6,562 nucleotides of DNA, taken from Lutibacter sp. (GTDB lineage: Bacteria; Bacteroidota; Bacteroidia; Flavobacteriales; Flavobacteriaceae). Positions 1 through 6,430 of the stretch are shown piece by piece; the stretch's first letter is position 1; the number at the start of each line of letters is the position of its first letter. Made by a program: the position numbers and the translations under genes. Under the pieces are notes generated by a model, which was not told the origin of the DNA, did no database searches, and saw only the letters and a list, made by a program, of their open reading frames with translations. The stretch covers positions 1-6,562 of the forward strand of contig JASMME010000078.1 of assembly GCA_030748365.1 (NCBI GenBank), given 5' to 3'.

Positions 1-228
1 CATTTGACTGGCTGGTAACAATCATTTTTTTGATAAATTCTTGGCCCAGCCAACAGCTGGTAAAGATAACATTCCTAGGTATATGATGAGGGGTGTATCA
101 GGTAAAGAAATTGTAAATAGGGGCAGTTTTCAGTAAGTAATCCGGCCAAACAACTGATTTACCGGAAGGACCATCACTTGTTGATAAATATATGTCGGAG
201 CAATACTTTTTGACGGGTCTATTTTTCC

Positions 229-822
229 TTATAACGCTGTTGGAAATACCCTTTTATTAAAGAAAATCAGGATACCAACTCCTATAGAAATGGCGCTGTC
301 TGCAATGTTAAAAATGGCATTAAAGAAGGTAAAAGGTTTCCCGCCCCAAAACGGTAGCCATTCGGGTAGGATTCCCGTCCATATCGGAAAATACAACATA
401 TCCACCACCTTACCGAAAAAGAGCGACCCATAAGGTTGGTCGGCAAACAAGGTAGCCAGTCCATGGGCTGGGGTGTCAAAAATAAGCCCGTAGAACACCG
501 AATCGATGATATTTCCCAGGGCCCCCGCAAAAATAAGTGATATGGCTACAATCAGCAGGGTAGGTGCCTGCTTTACTAGGGAACTATACAACCAGTAGCC
601 GATTCCTGTCAGGGCAACCAGCCGGAACAGGGTAAGGAAGAGCTTTCCGGCCCGTCCGCCAAACTCTGCCCCCCAGGCCATCCCGTTGTTCTCTATAAAG
701 TGGATACGGAACCAGTCAAATACCAGGTATTCTTCTCCGTATAAGAAATGGGTCTTTATATAAATCTTACTCAACTGGTCGGCCAGGAGTACACATACGA
801 TGATTAAAATGGCTTTTTTCAA
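229..822 (-). CDS. lspA: Lipoprotein signal peptidase (signal peptidase II)
   Basis: This is the inner-membrane aspartyl protease that removes the signal peptide from diacylglyceryl-modified prolipoproteins, after Lgt and before N-acylation. The 197-residue product has four hydrophobic segments (about 3-20, 62-82, 87-110 and 168-190). The family signatures are present: DQLSK (15-19), NNGMAW (45-50), GNIIDS (103-108) with catalytic Asp107, and FNIADS (171-176) with catalytic Asp175. VVDM (139-142) matches the usual VVDF motif. It is longer than the roughly 165-residue proteobacterial enzyme because of an aromatic-rich loop at about 110-165 between the two catalytic aspartates; from memory this is common in Bacteroidota LspA. 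The start codon is TTG: there is no in-frame ATG before Met48, and the upstream frame is closed by a TAG. It is the last gene of the ileS operon, 66 nt after the DksA-like gene. Identification is secure; the exact start is slightly less so. Confidence 0.96.
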   Translation of the reverse strand: MKKAILIIVCVLLADQLSKIYIKTHFLYGEEYLVFDWFRIHFIENNGMAWGAEFGGRAGKLFLTLFRLVALTGIGYWLYSSLVKQAPTLLIVAISLIFAGALGNIIDSVFYGLIFDTPAHGLATLFADQPYGSLFFGKVVDMLYFPIWTGILPEWLPFWGGKPFTFFNAIFNIADSAISIGVGILIFFNKRVFPTAL

Positions 823-854
823 GTGCGTGGTCGTTTGTAAAAAGAGTCGCTACC

Positions 855-862
855 CAAAGGTA
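855..862 (-). promoter_or_regulatory. Possible internal promoter -7 box ahead of lspA
   Basis: On the minus strand the gap between the DksA-like gene and lspA contains TACCTTTG, an exact TAnnTTTG match identical to the box of the DjlA-like gene. A start near 848 would give a leader of about 26 nt before the TTG start of lspA. A TTA 20 nt upstream is the only -33 candidate. The box also forms part of a perfect 5-bp hairpin (850-854 with 859-863), so it may instead be an RNA element. An 8-mer with six fixed positions can occur by chance. Confidence 0.3.
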
Positions 863-888
863 GGAAGATTCGTATCACAGGCTAATTA

Positions 889-1266
889 TTACTGACGCTT
901 TTTGGCCTCAATACTCAGGGTGGCGTGCGGTACCAGTTTAAGACGTTCTTTCTGGATAAGCTTGCCCGTTACCCTACATACCCCATAGGTTTTGTTTTCT
1001 ATACGCAACAAGGCATTCTTCAGGTCACGGATAAATTTCTCCTGGCGGATGGCCAGCTGAACATTTGCTTCCTTAGACATGGTCTCGGATCCCTCTTCAA
1101 AGGCTTTAAAGGTAGGTGCAGTATCGTCGGTTCCATTGTTACTATCATTTTTAAAAGTGCTCTGTAACAAGGCCAGGTCTTCCTCGGCATAGGCAATCTT
1201 TTTTAAGATAATCTCCTTAAATTCAGCCAAGTCTTTGTCGGAATACCGCGTGTTTTCGTTGTTCAT
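889..1266 (-). CDS. DksA/TraR-family transcriptional regulator with degenerate zinc finger
   Basis: The 125-residue product fits the DksA/TraR family, whose members bind in the secondary channel of RNA polymerase and modulate initiation, often with ppGpp. A charged helical region (about 9-40 and 58-93) forms the expected coiled coil. Its tip carries Asp48-Thr49-Ala50, which resembles the Asp-x-Ala tip motif needed for DksA activity. The C-terminal finger region, YGVCRVTGKLI (94-104) followed by ERLKLVPHATLSIEA, aligns with the DksA zinc finger, but only Cys97 of the usual four cysteines is left, so zinc binding is unlikely. The chosen ATG lies 4 nt after the ileS stop. An upstream in-frame TTG at 1284 would overlap ileS by 14 nt and adds six residues that look non-conserved. 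Position between ileS and lspA implies co-transcription and probable translational coupling with ileS. Family call is firm; the regulatory targets cannot be read from sequence. Confidence 0.92.
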   Translation of the reverse strand: MNNENTRYSDKDLAEFKEIILKKIAYAEEDLALLQSTFKNDSNNGTDDTAPTFKAFEEGSETMSKEANVQLAIRQEKFIRDLKNALLRIENKTYGVCRVTGKLIQKERLKLVPHATLSIEAKKRQ

Positions 1267-1270
1267 AATC

Positions 1271-4200
1271 CTACATTTTTTCAATTTGTATATGGGTGCT
1301 TATATCGTCAAAATCAACAGCGACCCCCTTGTCTAAAGAGGCCGTATACACCAATTCGCTGGTCAGGGTTTCTGTTTTGATATACCCCTCATTGGCCGCT
1401 ATTGAGGCCTCTAATATATCATTTTTCTCGATAATCAAACGAATCTTATCCGTGACCTCCAAGCCCGTTTCTTTTCGCAGGTTCTGTACCCTATTCACCA
1501 GCTCCCGGGCATTGCCTTCTTTTCGAAGATCGTCAGTGATGGTTACATCCAGTGCCACAGTCAGTGACCCTTGGTTGGCCACCAGCCACCCTTCAATATC
1601 CTGGGAGGTAATTTCAACGTCATCTTTGGTTAAAATTACAATTTTTTCGGCTATTAGAAGACTCTTTTGTCCTTCTTTTTCTAGACCGGCAATTTCTTGC
1701 TGAGAAAGCTGCTGCACTGCAGCAGCCACCAAACGCATATCTTTGCCAAACCTGGGGCCTAATACCTTAAAATTGGGCTTGATCTGCTTGACCAGGATAC
1801 CGGAGGCATCATCGATTAGCTCCACTTCTTTGACATTCACTTCAGACTTTATCAGGTCAGCTACCGCCAAAATGGCTTCCCTGTCCGCCGCATCCGTAAC
1901 CGGAATCATGATACGTTGCAAGGGCTGACGTACCTTGATCATTTCCTTTTTACGCAAGGACAAAACCATAGAGGCTATTTGTTGTGCCTGCTGCATCTTG
2001 TGTTCTAAGCGGGTATCTACCCTCGCTTGATCAGCTACCGGAAAATCCGCTAAATGTACCGATTCTGGCAACTTCTTTTGCGAAACCGCGGTTAAATCTC
2101 GGTAAAGATTGTCCATAAAAAAGGGCGCGATGGGCGCAGCCAGTTTGGAAACTGTAAGCAGACAAGTATAGAGGGTTTGGTAGGCTGATATCTTATCCGT
2201 ACCGTAGTCGCCCTTCCAAAATCGCCTCCTGCTCAGACGTACAAACCAGTTACTGAGGTGCTCCCCCACAAAATATTGAATGGCACGGGCAGCCCTGGTA
2301 GGCTCATAAGCTTCATAGGACTGTTCGACCTTCTTAACAAGGGTGTTGAGCTCCGAAAGAATCCAACGATCAATCTCCGGCCTGTTGGCCAATTCGATAT
2401 CGGCCTCAGCATCGCTAAATTGGTCTAGGTTTGCATACAGGGCAAAAAAGGAATAGGTATTGTAAAGGGTTCCGAAGAACTTCCGGCGCACCTCATCCAC
2501 CCCGGCCAGGTCAAACTTTAGGTTGTCCCAGGGATTGGCATTGGCAATCATATACCAGCGGGTGGCATCGGCCCCATAGGTTTCCATGGTGCTAAATGGA
2601 TCGATGGCATTCCCCAGTCGTTTCGACATTTTTTTACCCTCCTTATCCAGAACCAGGCCATTCGAGACCACGTTCTTATAGGCAACAGAATCAAAGACCA
2701 TGGTGCCAATGGCGTGCAGGGTGTAGAACCAACCACGTGTCTGGTCTACCCCTTCCGCAATAAAGTCAGCCGGGAAAAAAGTTTGGTCATCAATCAACGC
2801 TTTGTTTTCAAAGGGATAATGCCACTGCGCATAGGGCATGGAGCCCGAATCAAACCAAACATCGATCAGATCGGTCTCTCGGTACAAAGGTTTTCCGGAA
2901 GGAGAAACGAGCACAATGCCGTCTACCACATTCTTGTGTAAATCGATCTTCGCATAGTTCTCCTCACGCATATCACCCGGTTCAAAATCGGGGAAAAGGG
3001 CTTTTTCCATCAGGCCAGCCGCCACAGCCTTGTCCATTTCAGTCTTTAGTTCCGCCACCGAACCGATGATACACTCTTCCGTACCGTCTTCACTGCGCCA
3101 AATCGGTAGGGGAATACCCCAGTAACGCGAACGAGATAGGTTCCAGTCATTGGCATTCTTAAGCCAATTGCCAAAACGGCCTTCTCCTGTGGCAGTCGGT
3201 TTCCAGTAGATGGTTTGGTTAAGTTCGTACATACGATCGCGTTTGTCGGTCACCTTTACAAACCAGGAATCTAGTGGGTAGTACAAGATCGGTTTGTCGG
3301 TTCTCCAGCAATGCGGATAGCTGTGTCGGTATTTTTCTACCTGAAAGGCTTTGTTTTCTTCTTTTAACTGGATGGCGATCTCCACATCTACAGAACGTTC
3401 TGGGGCTGTACCTTCCGGGTAGTATTCATTCTTAACATACTTCCCTGCATAGGGGCCCATCTGTGCGGTGAACTTCCCCTGCAAATCTACCAAGGGAACG
3501 GGATTCCCAGACGCATCCAGCACCAACATGGGTGGCACCTCTGGACAGGCCTGTTTGGCTGCCATGGCATCATCTGCACCAAAAGTAGGCGCTGTATGAA
3601 CGATGCCGGTACCATCTTCCGTGGTCACAAAATCACCGGCAATAACCCGAAAAGCATTTTCAGGCTGCTGGTAAGGAAGGGCAAAGGGCAACAACTGCTC
3701 GTAGGTAGCTTCCAGGATAGCAGCACCCTTAAAGTCATTCATCAGCAGGTAGGGTATTTTTTTATCACCGCGTTGGTAAGCTTCCAGGGCAACTACCGTA
3801 TCCACCGCTGTAAATTTCTTGTTGAATTGTTTGCTGACCAAAGCCTTGGCCAAGATTACATTGACCGGCTCAAAAGTGTATTGGTTAAAGGTCTTTACCA
3901 GCACATAGTCTATTTTTTTACCAACGGTCAGGGCTGTATTGGAAGGCAGGGTCCAGGGCGTTGTGGTCCAGGCCAGGAAGTGAATGTCTCCGGATAGCTC
4001 CTGTAAAAAGGCAGGCAGGCTTTGCTTATTGGCTTTGAACTGGGCAACTACCGTGGTGTCGGTTAGGTCTTGGTAGGTACCCGGCTGGTTCAGTTCGTGA
4101 GAGCTTAAACCAGTTCCGGCTTTGGGCGAATAGGGCTGTATGGTATAGCCTTTGTAAATCAGTCCTTTTTGGTACAATTGTGACAGCAACCACCAGACCG

Positions 4201-4678
4201 TTTCCATGTACTTTGGCTCGTAGGTCACATAGGGATCGTTCATGTCTACCCAATAACCTACTTTTCGGGTTAGGTCATTCCAGACATCGGTATAACGCAT
4301 CACCGCCTTCTTACAAGCTTCGTTATAGGCTTCCACAGAAATCTTCTGACCGATATCCTCTTTGGTAATTCCCAATTCCTTTTCCACACCGAGCTCAATA
4401 GGTAGGCCATGGGTGTCCCAACCAGCCTTCCGGGCTACCCGGTAACCTTGCAAGGTCTTGTAACGACAAAAAATATCTTTGATAGTACGGCCCATTACGT
4501 GGTGAATGCCCGGCAAACCATTGGCTGAAGGAGGCCCTTCAAAAAATACGTAGGGCTTATTAGCGTCCCTAGAGCTGATGCTCTTTTCGAAAATGTCTTC
4601 CGCTTCCCAAAAGGCCAGGGTATTTTTCGCTACCTCAGGTAGGTTCAAGCCCTTATATTCCCTGAATTTCTTCGTCAT
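1271..4678 (-). CDS. ileS: Isoleucyl-tRNA synthetase, type 2 (IleRS2), with altered HIGH motif
   Basis: This cytoplasmic class Ia enzyme charges tRNA-Ile with isoleucine and hydrolyses mischarged Val-tRNA. At 1135 residues it is the long eukaryote-like form, against about 940 for E. coli IleRS. In order: the first half of the Rossmann catalytic core (about 40-180) with the signature GIHH at 57-60 in place of HIGH, and WDTHGLPIE at 87-95; the CP1 editing domain (about 190-400) with the Thr-rich WTTTPWTLPSN (237-247) and GTGIVHTAP (356-364); the second core half with WFDSG (608-612), TRGWFY (647-652) and KMSKR (683-687); the anticodon-binding helical domain with WFVRLSRRRFW (801-811); and a C-terminal extension of the IleRS2 type without the zinc-binding cysteines of type 1. 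The start fits the family N-terminus (MTKKFREYKGLNLPEVA). It is first in the operon with the DksA-like gene and lspA. Type-2 enzymes are known to resist mupirocin; the swapped motif suggests a stronger form of this. Confidence 0.98.
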   Translation of the reverse strand: MTKKFREYKGLNLPEVAKNTLAFWEAEDIFEKSISSRDANKPYVFFEGPPSANGLPGIHHVMGRTIKDIFCRYKTLQGYRVARKAGWDTHGLPIELGVEKELGITKEDIGQKISVEAYNEACKKAVMRYTDVWNDLTRKVGYWVDMNDPYVTYEPKYMETVWWLLSQLYQKGLIYKGYTIQPYSPKAGTGLSSHELNQPGTYQDLTDTTVVAQFKANKQSLPAFLQELSGDIHFLAWTTTPWTLPSNTALTVGKKIDYVLVKTFNQYTFEPVNVILAKALVSKQFNKKFTAVDTVVALEAYQRGDKKIPYLLMNDFKGAAILEATYEQLLPFALPYQQPENAFRVIAGDFVTTEDGTGIVHTAPTFGADDAMAAKQACPEVPPMLVLDASGNPVPLVDLQGKFTAQMGPYAGKYVKNEYYPEGTAPERSVDVEIAIQLKEENKAFQVEKYRHSYPHCWRTDKPILYYPLDSWFVKVTDKRDRMYELNQTIYWKPTATGEGRFGNWLKNANDWNLSRSRYWGIPLPIWRSEDGTEECIIGSVAELKTEMDKAVAAGLMEKALFPDFEPGDMREENYAKIDLHKNVVDGIVLVSPSGKPLYRETDLIDVWFDSGSMPYAQWHYPFENKALIDDQTFFPADFIAEGVDQTRGWFYTLHAIGTMVFDSVAYKNVVSNGLVLDKEGKKMSKRLGNAIDPFSTMETYGADATRWYMIANANPWDNLKFDLAGVDEVRRKFFGTLYNTYSFFALYANLDQFSDAEADIELANRPEIDRWILSELNTLVKKVEQSYEAYEPTRAARAIQYFVGEHLSNWFVRLSRRRFWKGDYGTDKISAYQTLYTCLLTVSKLAAPIAPFFMDNLYRDLTAVSQKKLPESVHLADFPVADQARVDTRLEHKMQQAQQIASMVLSLRKKEMIKVRQPLQRIMIPVTDAADREAILAVADLIKSEVNVKEVELIDDASGILVKQIKPNFKVLGPRFGKDMRLVAAAVQQLSQQEIAGLEKEGQKSLLIAEKIVILTKDDVEITSQDIEGWLVANQGSLTVALDVTITDDLRKEGNARELVNRVQNLRKETGLEVTDKIRLIIEKNDILEASIAANEGYIKTETLTSELVYTASLDKGVAVDFDDISTHIQIEKM

Positions 4679-4699
4679 GGTATCAAATCAATTAGTTTG

Positions 4700-4707
4700 C
4701 GAAATTA
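4700..4707 (-). promoter_or_regulatory. Candidate -7 box for the ileS operon
   Basis: On the minus strand TAATTTCG differs at one fixed position from TAnnTTTG and sits 21 nt upstream of the ileS ATG, which would give a leader of about 15 nt. No good -33 element is found. The rest of the 193-nt gap (4679-4871) shows no gene. It has a small AT-rich hairpin at 4737-4751 and a GGGG/CCCC hairpin at 4835-4848 without a T-tract, so no convincing terminator for the DjlA-like gene is visible and some readthrough into ileS is possible. Confidence 0.3.
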
Positions 4708-4871
4708 CGTATTTTCTGTAAATTATCGTTTTAAAGCCTTAAAAAATAAGGGGCTGGCAAGGTAATTTATCCCTGTGGCTGCTGCTGGTTTTTACAGCGG
4801 TGCCAATGCGGATAGCTAGGCTGTTAAATCCGGTGGGGCTTCATCCCCTGATTATAGACAGGTCAATACGG

Positions 4872-5612
4872 TCAGATACCGCGTTCCTGTTTGAGCTGTT
4901 CATAGGCTTTTTGCACCTGTTTAAACTTCTCCTCTGCCCCTCGTACATGGGCATCTCCCAGGTGCTGTAATTTGTCTGGGTGGTATTTTTTAACCATCTT
5001 CCTATAGGCCTTCTTTAGGGCTTCATCAGAAGCAGATGGGTCAATTTCAAGGATGCGATAAGCACTGTCAGCATCCCGGTAGAACATGGCTTTGATCGAT
5101 TCAAAATCAGCGGCACTGATATTCAGGTAAGCCGCCAGTGACTTGATGGCCTGGACTTCCACTTCAGTAACCCGTCCATCTGCCCCTGCGATGCCAAATA
5201 AGAAATGGAGCAACTGTAGTCGTGTGGCGTGGTCGAGGTGTTGGCGAATTTGCAGACAAATCTGCCGAGACGAAACCTGTTGTTGGCCGACAAAGCCCTT
5301 GAATAAACTGAAAGCGTGTTGGGCCCTTTCTGCGCCATACATCCTTTTAAAATGATCCCGCACATAGTCCAACTCTCGCGGGTCAATCTTACCGTCCGCC
5401 TTGATAACAATGGCCGAAAGCAAGAGCAGGCTGATTTCAAAATCACCCGATTGTGCGGAGCGATCCGCAGGGCGGTAGTTGCGTGCTTGTTCGAGGTCTT
5501 CTTTGCTAAAACCGCCGATGACACTGCCTACCACATAACCCAAAATACTTCCTATGGGCCCTCCTAAGGTAAAGCCCAGTCCGGCACCCAGCCATTTTGC
5601 AAAATTTGCCAT
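4872..5612 (-). CDS. DjlA-like membrane-anchored J-domain co-chaperone (TerB + DnaJ domains)
   Basis: The 246-residue product has the DjlA architecture. A glycine-rich hydrophobic N-terminal segment (about 4-34, with repeated Gly/small residues) probably anchors it in the inner membrane and may help dimerisation. A central TerB-like helical domain (about 57-175) carries two acidic repeats, [11 protein letters not shown] (71-81) and [10 protein letters not shown] (143-152). A C-terminal J domain (about 183-246) has the HPD motif at 211-213, needed to stimulate DnaK ATPase, and ends with the KAYEQLKQ type helix seen in E. coli DjlA. It should therefore recruit DnaK to the cytoplasmic face of the membrane. 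The ATG at 5612 is preferred: the glycine-rich segment starts at once and an A/G-rich tract lies upstream. An in-frame ATG at 5645 would add 11 residues with no membrane or family signature. It is divergent from the bacilliredoxin gene and 193 nt upstream of ileS. Substrates are unknown. Confidence 0.93.
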   Translation of the reverse strand: MANFAKWLGAGLGFTLGGPIGSILGYVVGSVIGGFSKEDLEQARNYRPADRSAQSGDFEISLLLLSAIVIKADGKIDPRELDYVRDHFKRMYGAERAQHAFSLFKGFVGQQQVSSRQICLQIRQHLDHATRLQLLHFLFGIAGADGRVTEVEVQAIKSLAAYLNISAADFESIKAMFYRDADSAYRILEIDPSASDEALKKAYRKMVKKYHPDKLQHLGDAHVRGAEEKFKQVQKAYEQLKQERGI

Positions 5613-5615
5613 GAT

Positions 5616-5636
5616 TTTCTTCTTACAGTGAAGAAA
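5616..5636 (-). promoter_or_regulatory. Leader hairpin covering the ribosome-binding region of the DjlA-like gene
   Basis: In the minus-strand transcript the arms UUUCUUC and GAAGAAA form a perfect 7-bp stem with a 7-nt loop. The 3' arm is the purine-rich tract that ends 3 nt before the AUG at 5612, so the structure would hide the likely ribosome-binding site. Five of the seven pairs are A-U, so it would be weak and could melt on warming. The pairing is seen directly; a regulatory role is inference. Confidence 0.35.
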
Positions 5637-5680
5637 GCCCTCCATTCATTGGGAACAACGCTCCCTTCAGGGATAAGCGC

Positions 5681-5688
5681 CAAAGGTA
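5681..5688 (-). promoter_or_regulatory. Promoter -7 box for the DjlA-like gene
   Basis: Read on the minus strand this is TACCTTTG, an exact match to TAnnTTTG. A weak -33 element (TGG, two of three bases of TTG) lies 19 nt further upstream, at 5708-5710. Transcription would start near 5674, about 60 nt before the preferred ATG at 5612. The intergenic region therefore holds two divergent boxes, about 78 bp apart. Confidence 0.5.
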
Positions 5689-5766
5689 CATTGTTTTTGA
5701 TAAATGACCACCGATAACAGAAAAGGGTCTTGTTAAAATAATTATAATTTTTAGACCGAAATCTTA

Positions 5767-5774
5767 TATCTTTG
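5767..5774 (+). promoter_or_regulatory. Promoter -7 box for the bacilliredoxin gene
   Basis: TATCTTTG is an exact match to the Bacteroidota sigma-A -7 consensus TAnnTTTG. Transcription would start at about 5780, giving an A-rich leader of about 30 nt before the ATG at 5810. No clear -33 TTG is found 17-23 nt upstream; that interval is AT-rich instead. Confidence 0.6.
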
Positions 5775-5809
5775 TCTTTCAAAAAATTCTAACAAAAAAT
5801 CAATACGAT

Positions 5810-6220
5810 ATGTATCCTCCTGAACTGGTAAAGCCCATGCAAGAGGCTTTGGAAAACCAAGGCTTTAGTGCCCTACACACTGCTGAAGAAGTGACTGATG
5901 CCATGGCAAAAGATGGAACCACCCTGGTAGTGGTCAATTCCGTTTGCGGTTGCGCAGCGGGCACGGCACGTCCGGGCGCCATTGCTTCGCTTCAATTTGA
6001 TAAAACCCCCACCCACCTGGTCACCGTTTTTGCCGGAGTAGACAGGGAAGCTACGGAAAAAGCCCGGGAGTATATGGTTCCTTTCCCTCCTTCCTCCCCT
6101 GCCATGGCCTTGTTTAAGGACGGTGCCCTGGTACATATGCTGGAAAGACACCATATCGAAGGCCGGTCTGCAGAAGCAATCGCTGCAAACCTCTCAGCCG
6201 CCTATGAAGAATTCTGCTAA
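5810..6220 (+). CDS. Bacilliredoxin, BrxA/BrxB (YphP/YqiW) family
   Basis: The 136-residue product closely resembles Bacillus BrxA/BrxB, thioredoxin-fold proteins that remove bacillithiol from S-bacillithiolated proteins after oxidative stress. The near-invariant stretch VVVNSVCGCAAG (40-51) holds the unusual CGC redox motif, Cys46 and Cys48. RPGA (54-57), FAGVDREATEKAREY (74-88), the probable cis-proline loop SSPAMAL with Pro97, and RHHIEG (113-118) all match the family, as does the C-terminal cysteine (Cys136). The length is normal. The start MYPPELV fits the family N-terminus and lies about 36 nt after a perfect TAnnTTTG box, with an A-rich leader in between. A small Cys-containing ORF overlaps its 3' end by 17 nt. 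The physiological thiol in this organism is not shown by the window: bacillithiol genes occur in some Bacteroidota, but none is present here. Confidence 0.95.
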   Translation: MYPPELVKPMQEALENQGFSALHTAEEVTDAMAKDGTTLVVVNSVCGCAAGTARPGAIASLQFDKTPTHLVTVFAGVDREATEKAREYMVPFPPSSPAMALFKDGALVHMLERHHIEGRSAEAIAANLSAAYEEFC

Positions 6221-6407
6221 GCAGTCCCAGGCCTACAGTACTGCTGTGGACACAGAAGCCTTGCTGGAAATGGTGGCGACCTACAATGAGCTGGAAGCGA
6301 CCTACAACGAAAAATGGGGCGTCCTATCTGATTGTGAAGTCGTAACCGCGCCAGCAGGTGTTATTTGTAACATTAATGGGGTTTGTACCATTATGGGCGC
6401 GGATTAA
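6204..6407 (+). CDS. Small Cys-containing hypothetical protein overlapping the bacilliredoxin gene
   Basis: I do not recognise this 67-residue product. Its middle (about 15-40) is an acidic predicted helix containing an imperfect duplication, ATYNELE then ATYNEKW (25-31 and 32-38). Its C-terminal third is hydrophobic and holds three cysteines: Cys44, Cys55 and Cys61, the last two spaced C-x5-C in ICNINGVCTI. There is no signal peptide or membrane segment. The first ATG outside a long overlap is at 6204, inside the end of the bacilliredoxin gene (17-nt overlap, different frame), which would allow translational coupling. A GTG at 6246 is an alternative start just after the bacilliredoxin stop. 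An earlier ATG at 6123 would add 27 residues that look like out-of-frame bacilliredoxin sequence. The frame stays open for 187 nt past the bacilliredoxin stop and ends 24 nt before a strong terminator, which supports a real gene. A redox or metal role is only a guess. Confidence 0.6.
   Translation: MKNSAKQSQAYSTAVDTEALLEMVATYNELEATYNEKWGVLSDCEVVTAPAGVICNINGVCTIMGAD
6276..6311 (+). repeat. Short in-frame tandem duplication in the small Cys protein gene
   Basis: A 15-nt segment (6276-6290) recurs at 6297-6311 with a period of 21 nt; 13 of 15 bases are identical and both differences are silent third positions. It encodes the duplicated ATYNE in the predicted helix. The silent differences suggest that the peptide repeat is under selection, which mildly supports this being a coding region. 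Confidence 0.6.
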
Positions 6408-6430
6408 CACTCCTTGAAAATACCTTATAA

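Noticed and set aside
1..25. Minus-strand ATG at 25 open to the left edge, possibly the next gene after lspA.
   Set aside because: Only eight codons are visible, which is too few to support a gene.
46..60. CCAGC/GCTGG inverted repeat as a terminator of the lspA operon.
   Set aside because: The stem is only 5 bp and no T-tract follows on either strand.
1..86. Open plus-strand frame from the left edge ending at TGA 84-86.
   Set aside because: It gives only 27 codons with no recognisable motif, and such a length is expected by chance in this AT-rich stretch.
1296..1703. Plus-strand open frame of 135 codons inside ileS, and similar ones at 3596-3997 and 2714-2941.
   Set aside because: These are antisense shadows of ileS, with no family resemblance and serine-rich or basic random composition.
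4737..4751. CCTTA/TAAGG hairpin as terminator of the DjlA-like gene.
   Set aside because: The stem is 5 bp and A-T rich, with the A/T run in the loop instead of after the stem.
4679..4871. T-box riboswitch or other tRNA-sensing leader in front of ileS.
   Set aside because: No T-box sequence or antiterminator/terminator pair is seen, the leader is short, and T-boxes are mainly a Firmicutes and Actinobacteria feature.
5123..5524. Minus-strand 133-codon frame within the DjlA-like gene.
   Set aside because: It is an alternate-frame shadow of the TerB region; the main frame has clear TerB and J-domain motifs.
5610..5645. Start of the DjlA-like protein at the ATG at 5645.
   Set aside because: The 11 extra residues (including HCKKK) lack family similarity, while the protein beginning at 5612 opens directly with the usual glycine-rich membrane segment.
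5873..6154. Minus-strand frame antisense to the bacilliredoxin gene.
   Set aside because: It overlaps a well-conserved gene completely and has no recognisable motif.
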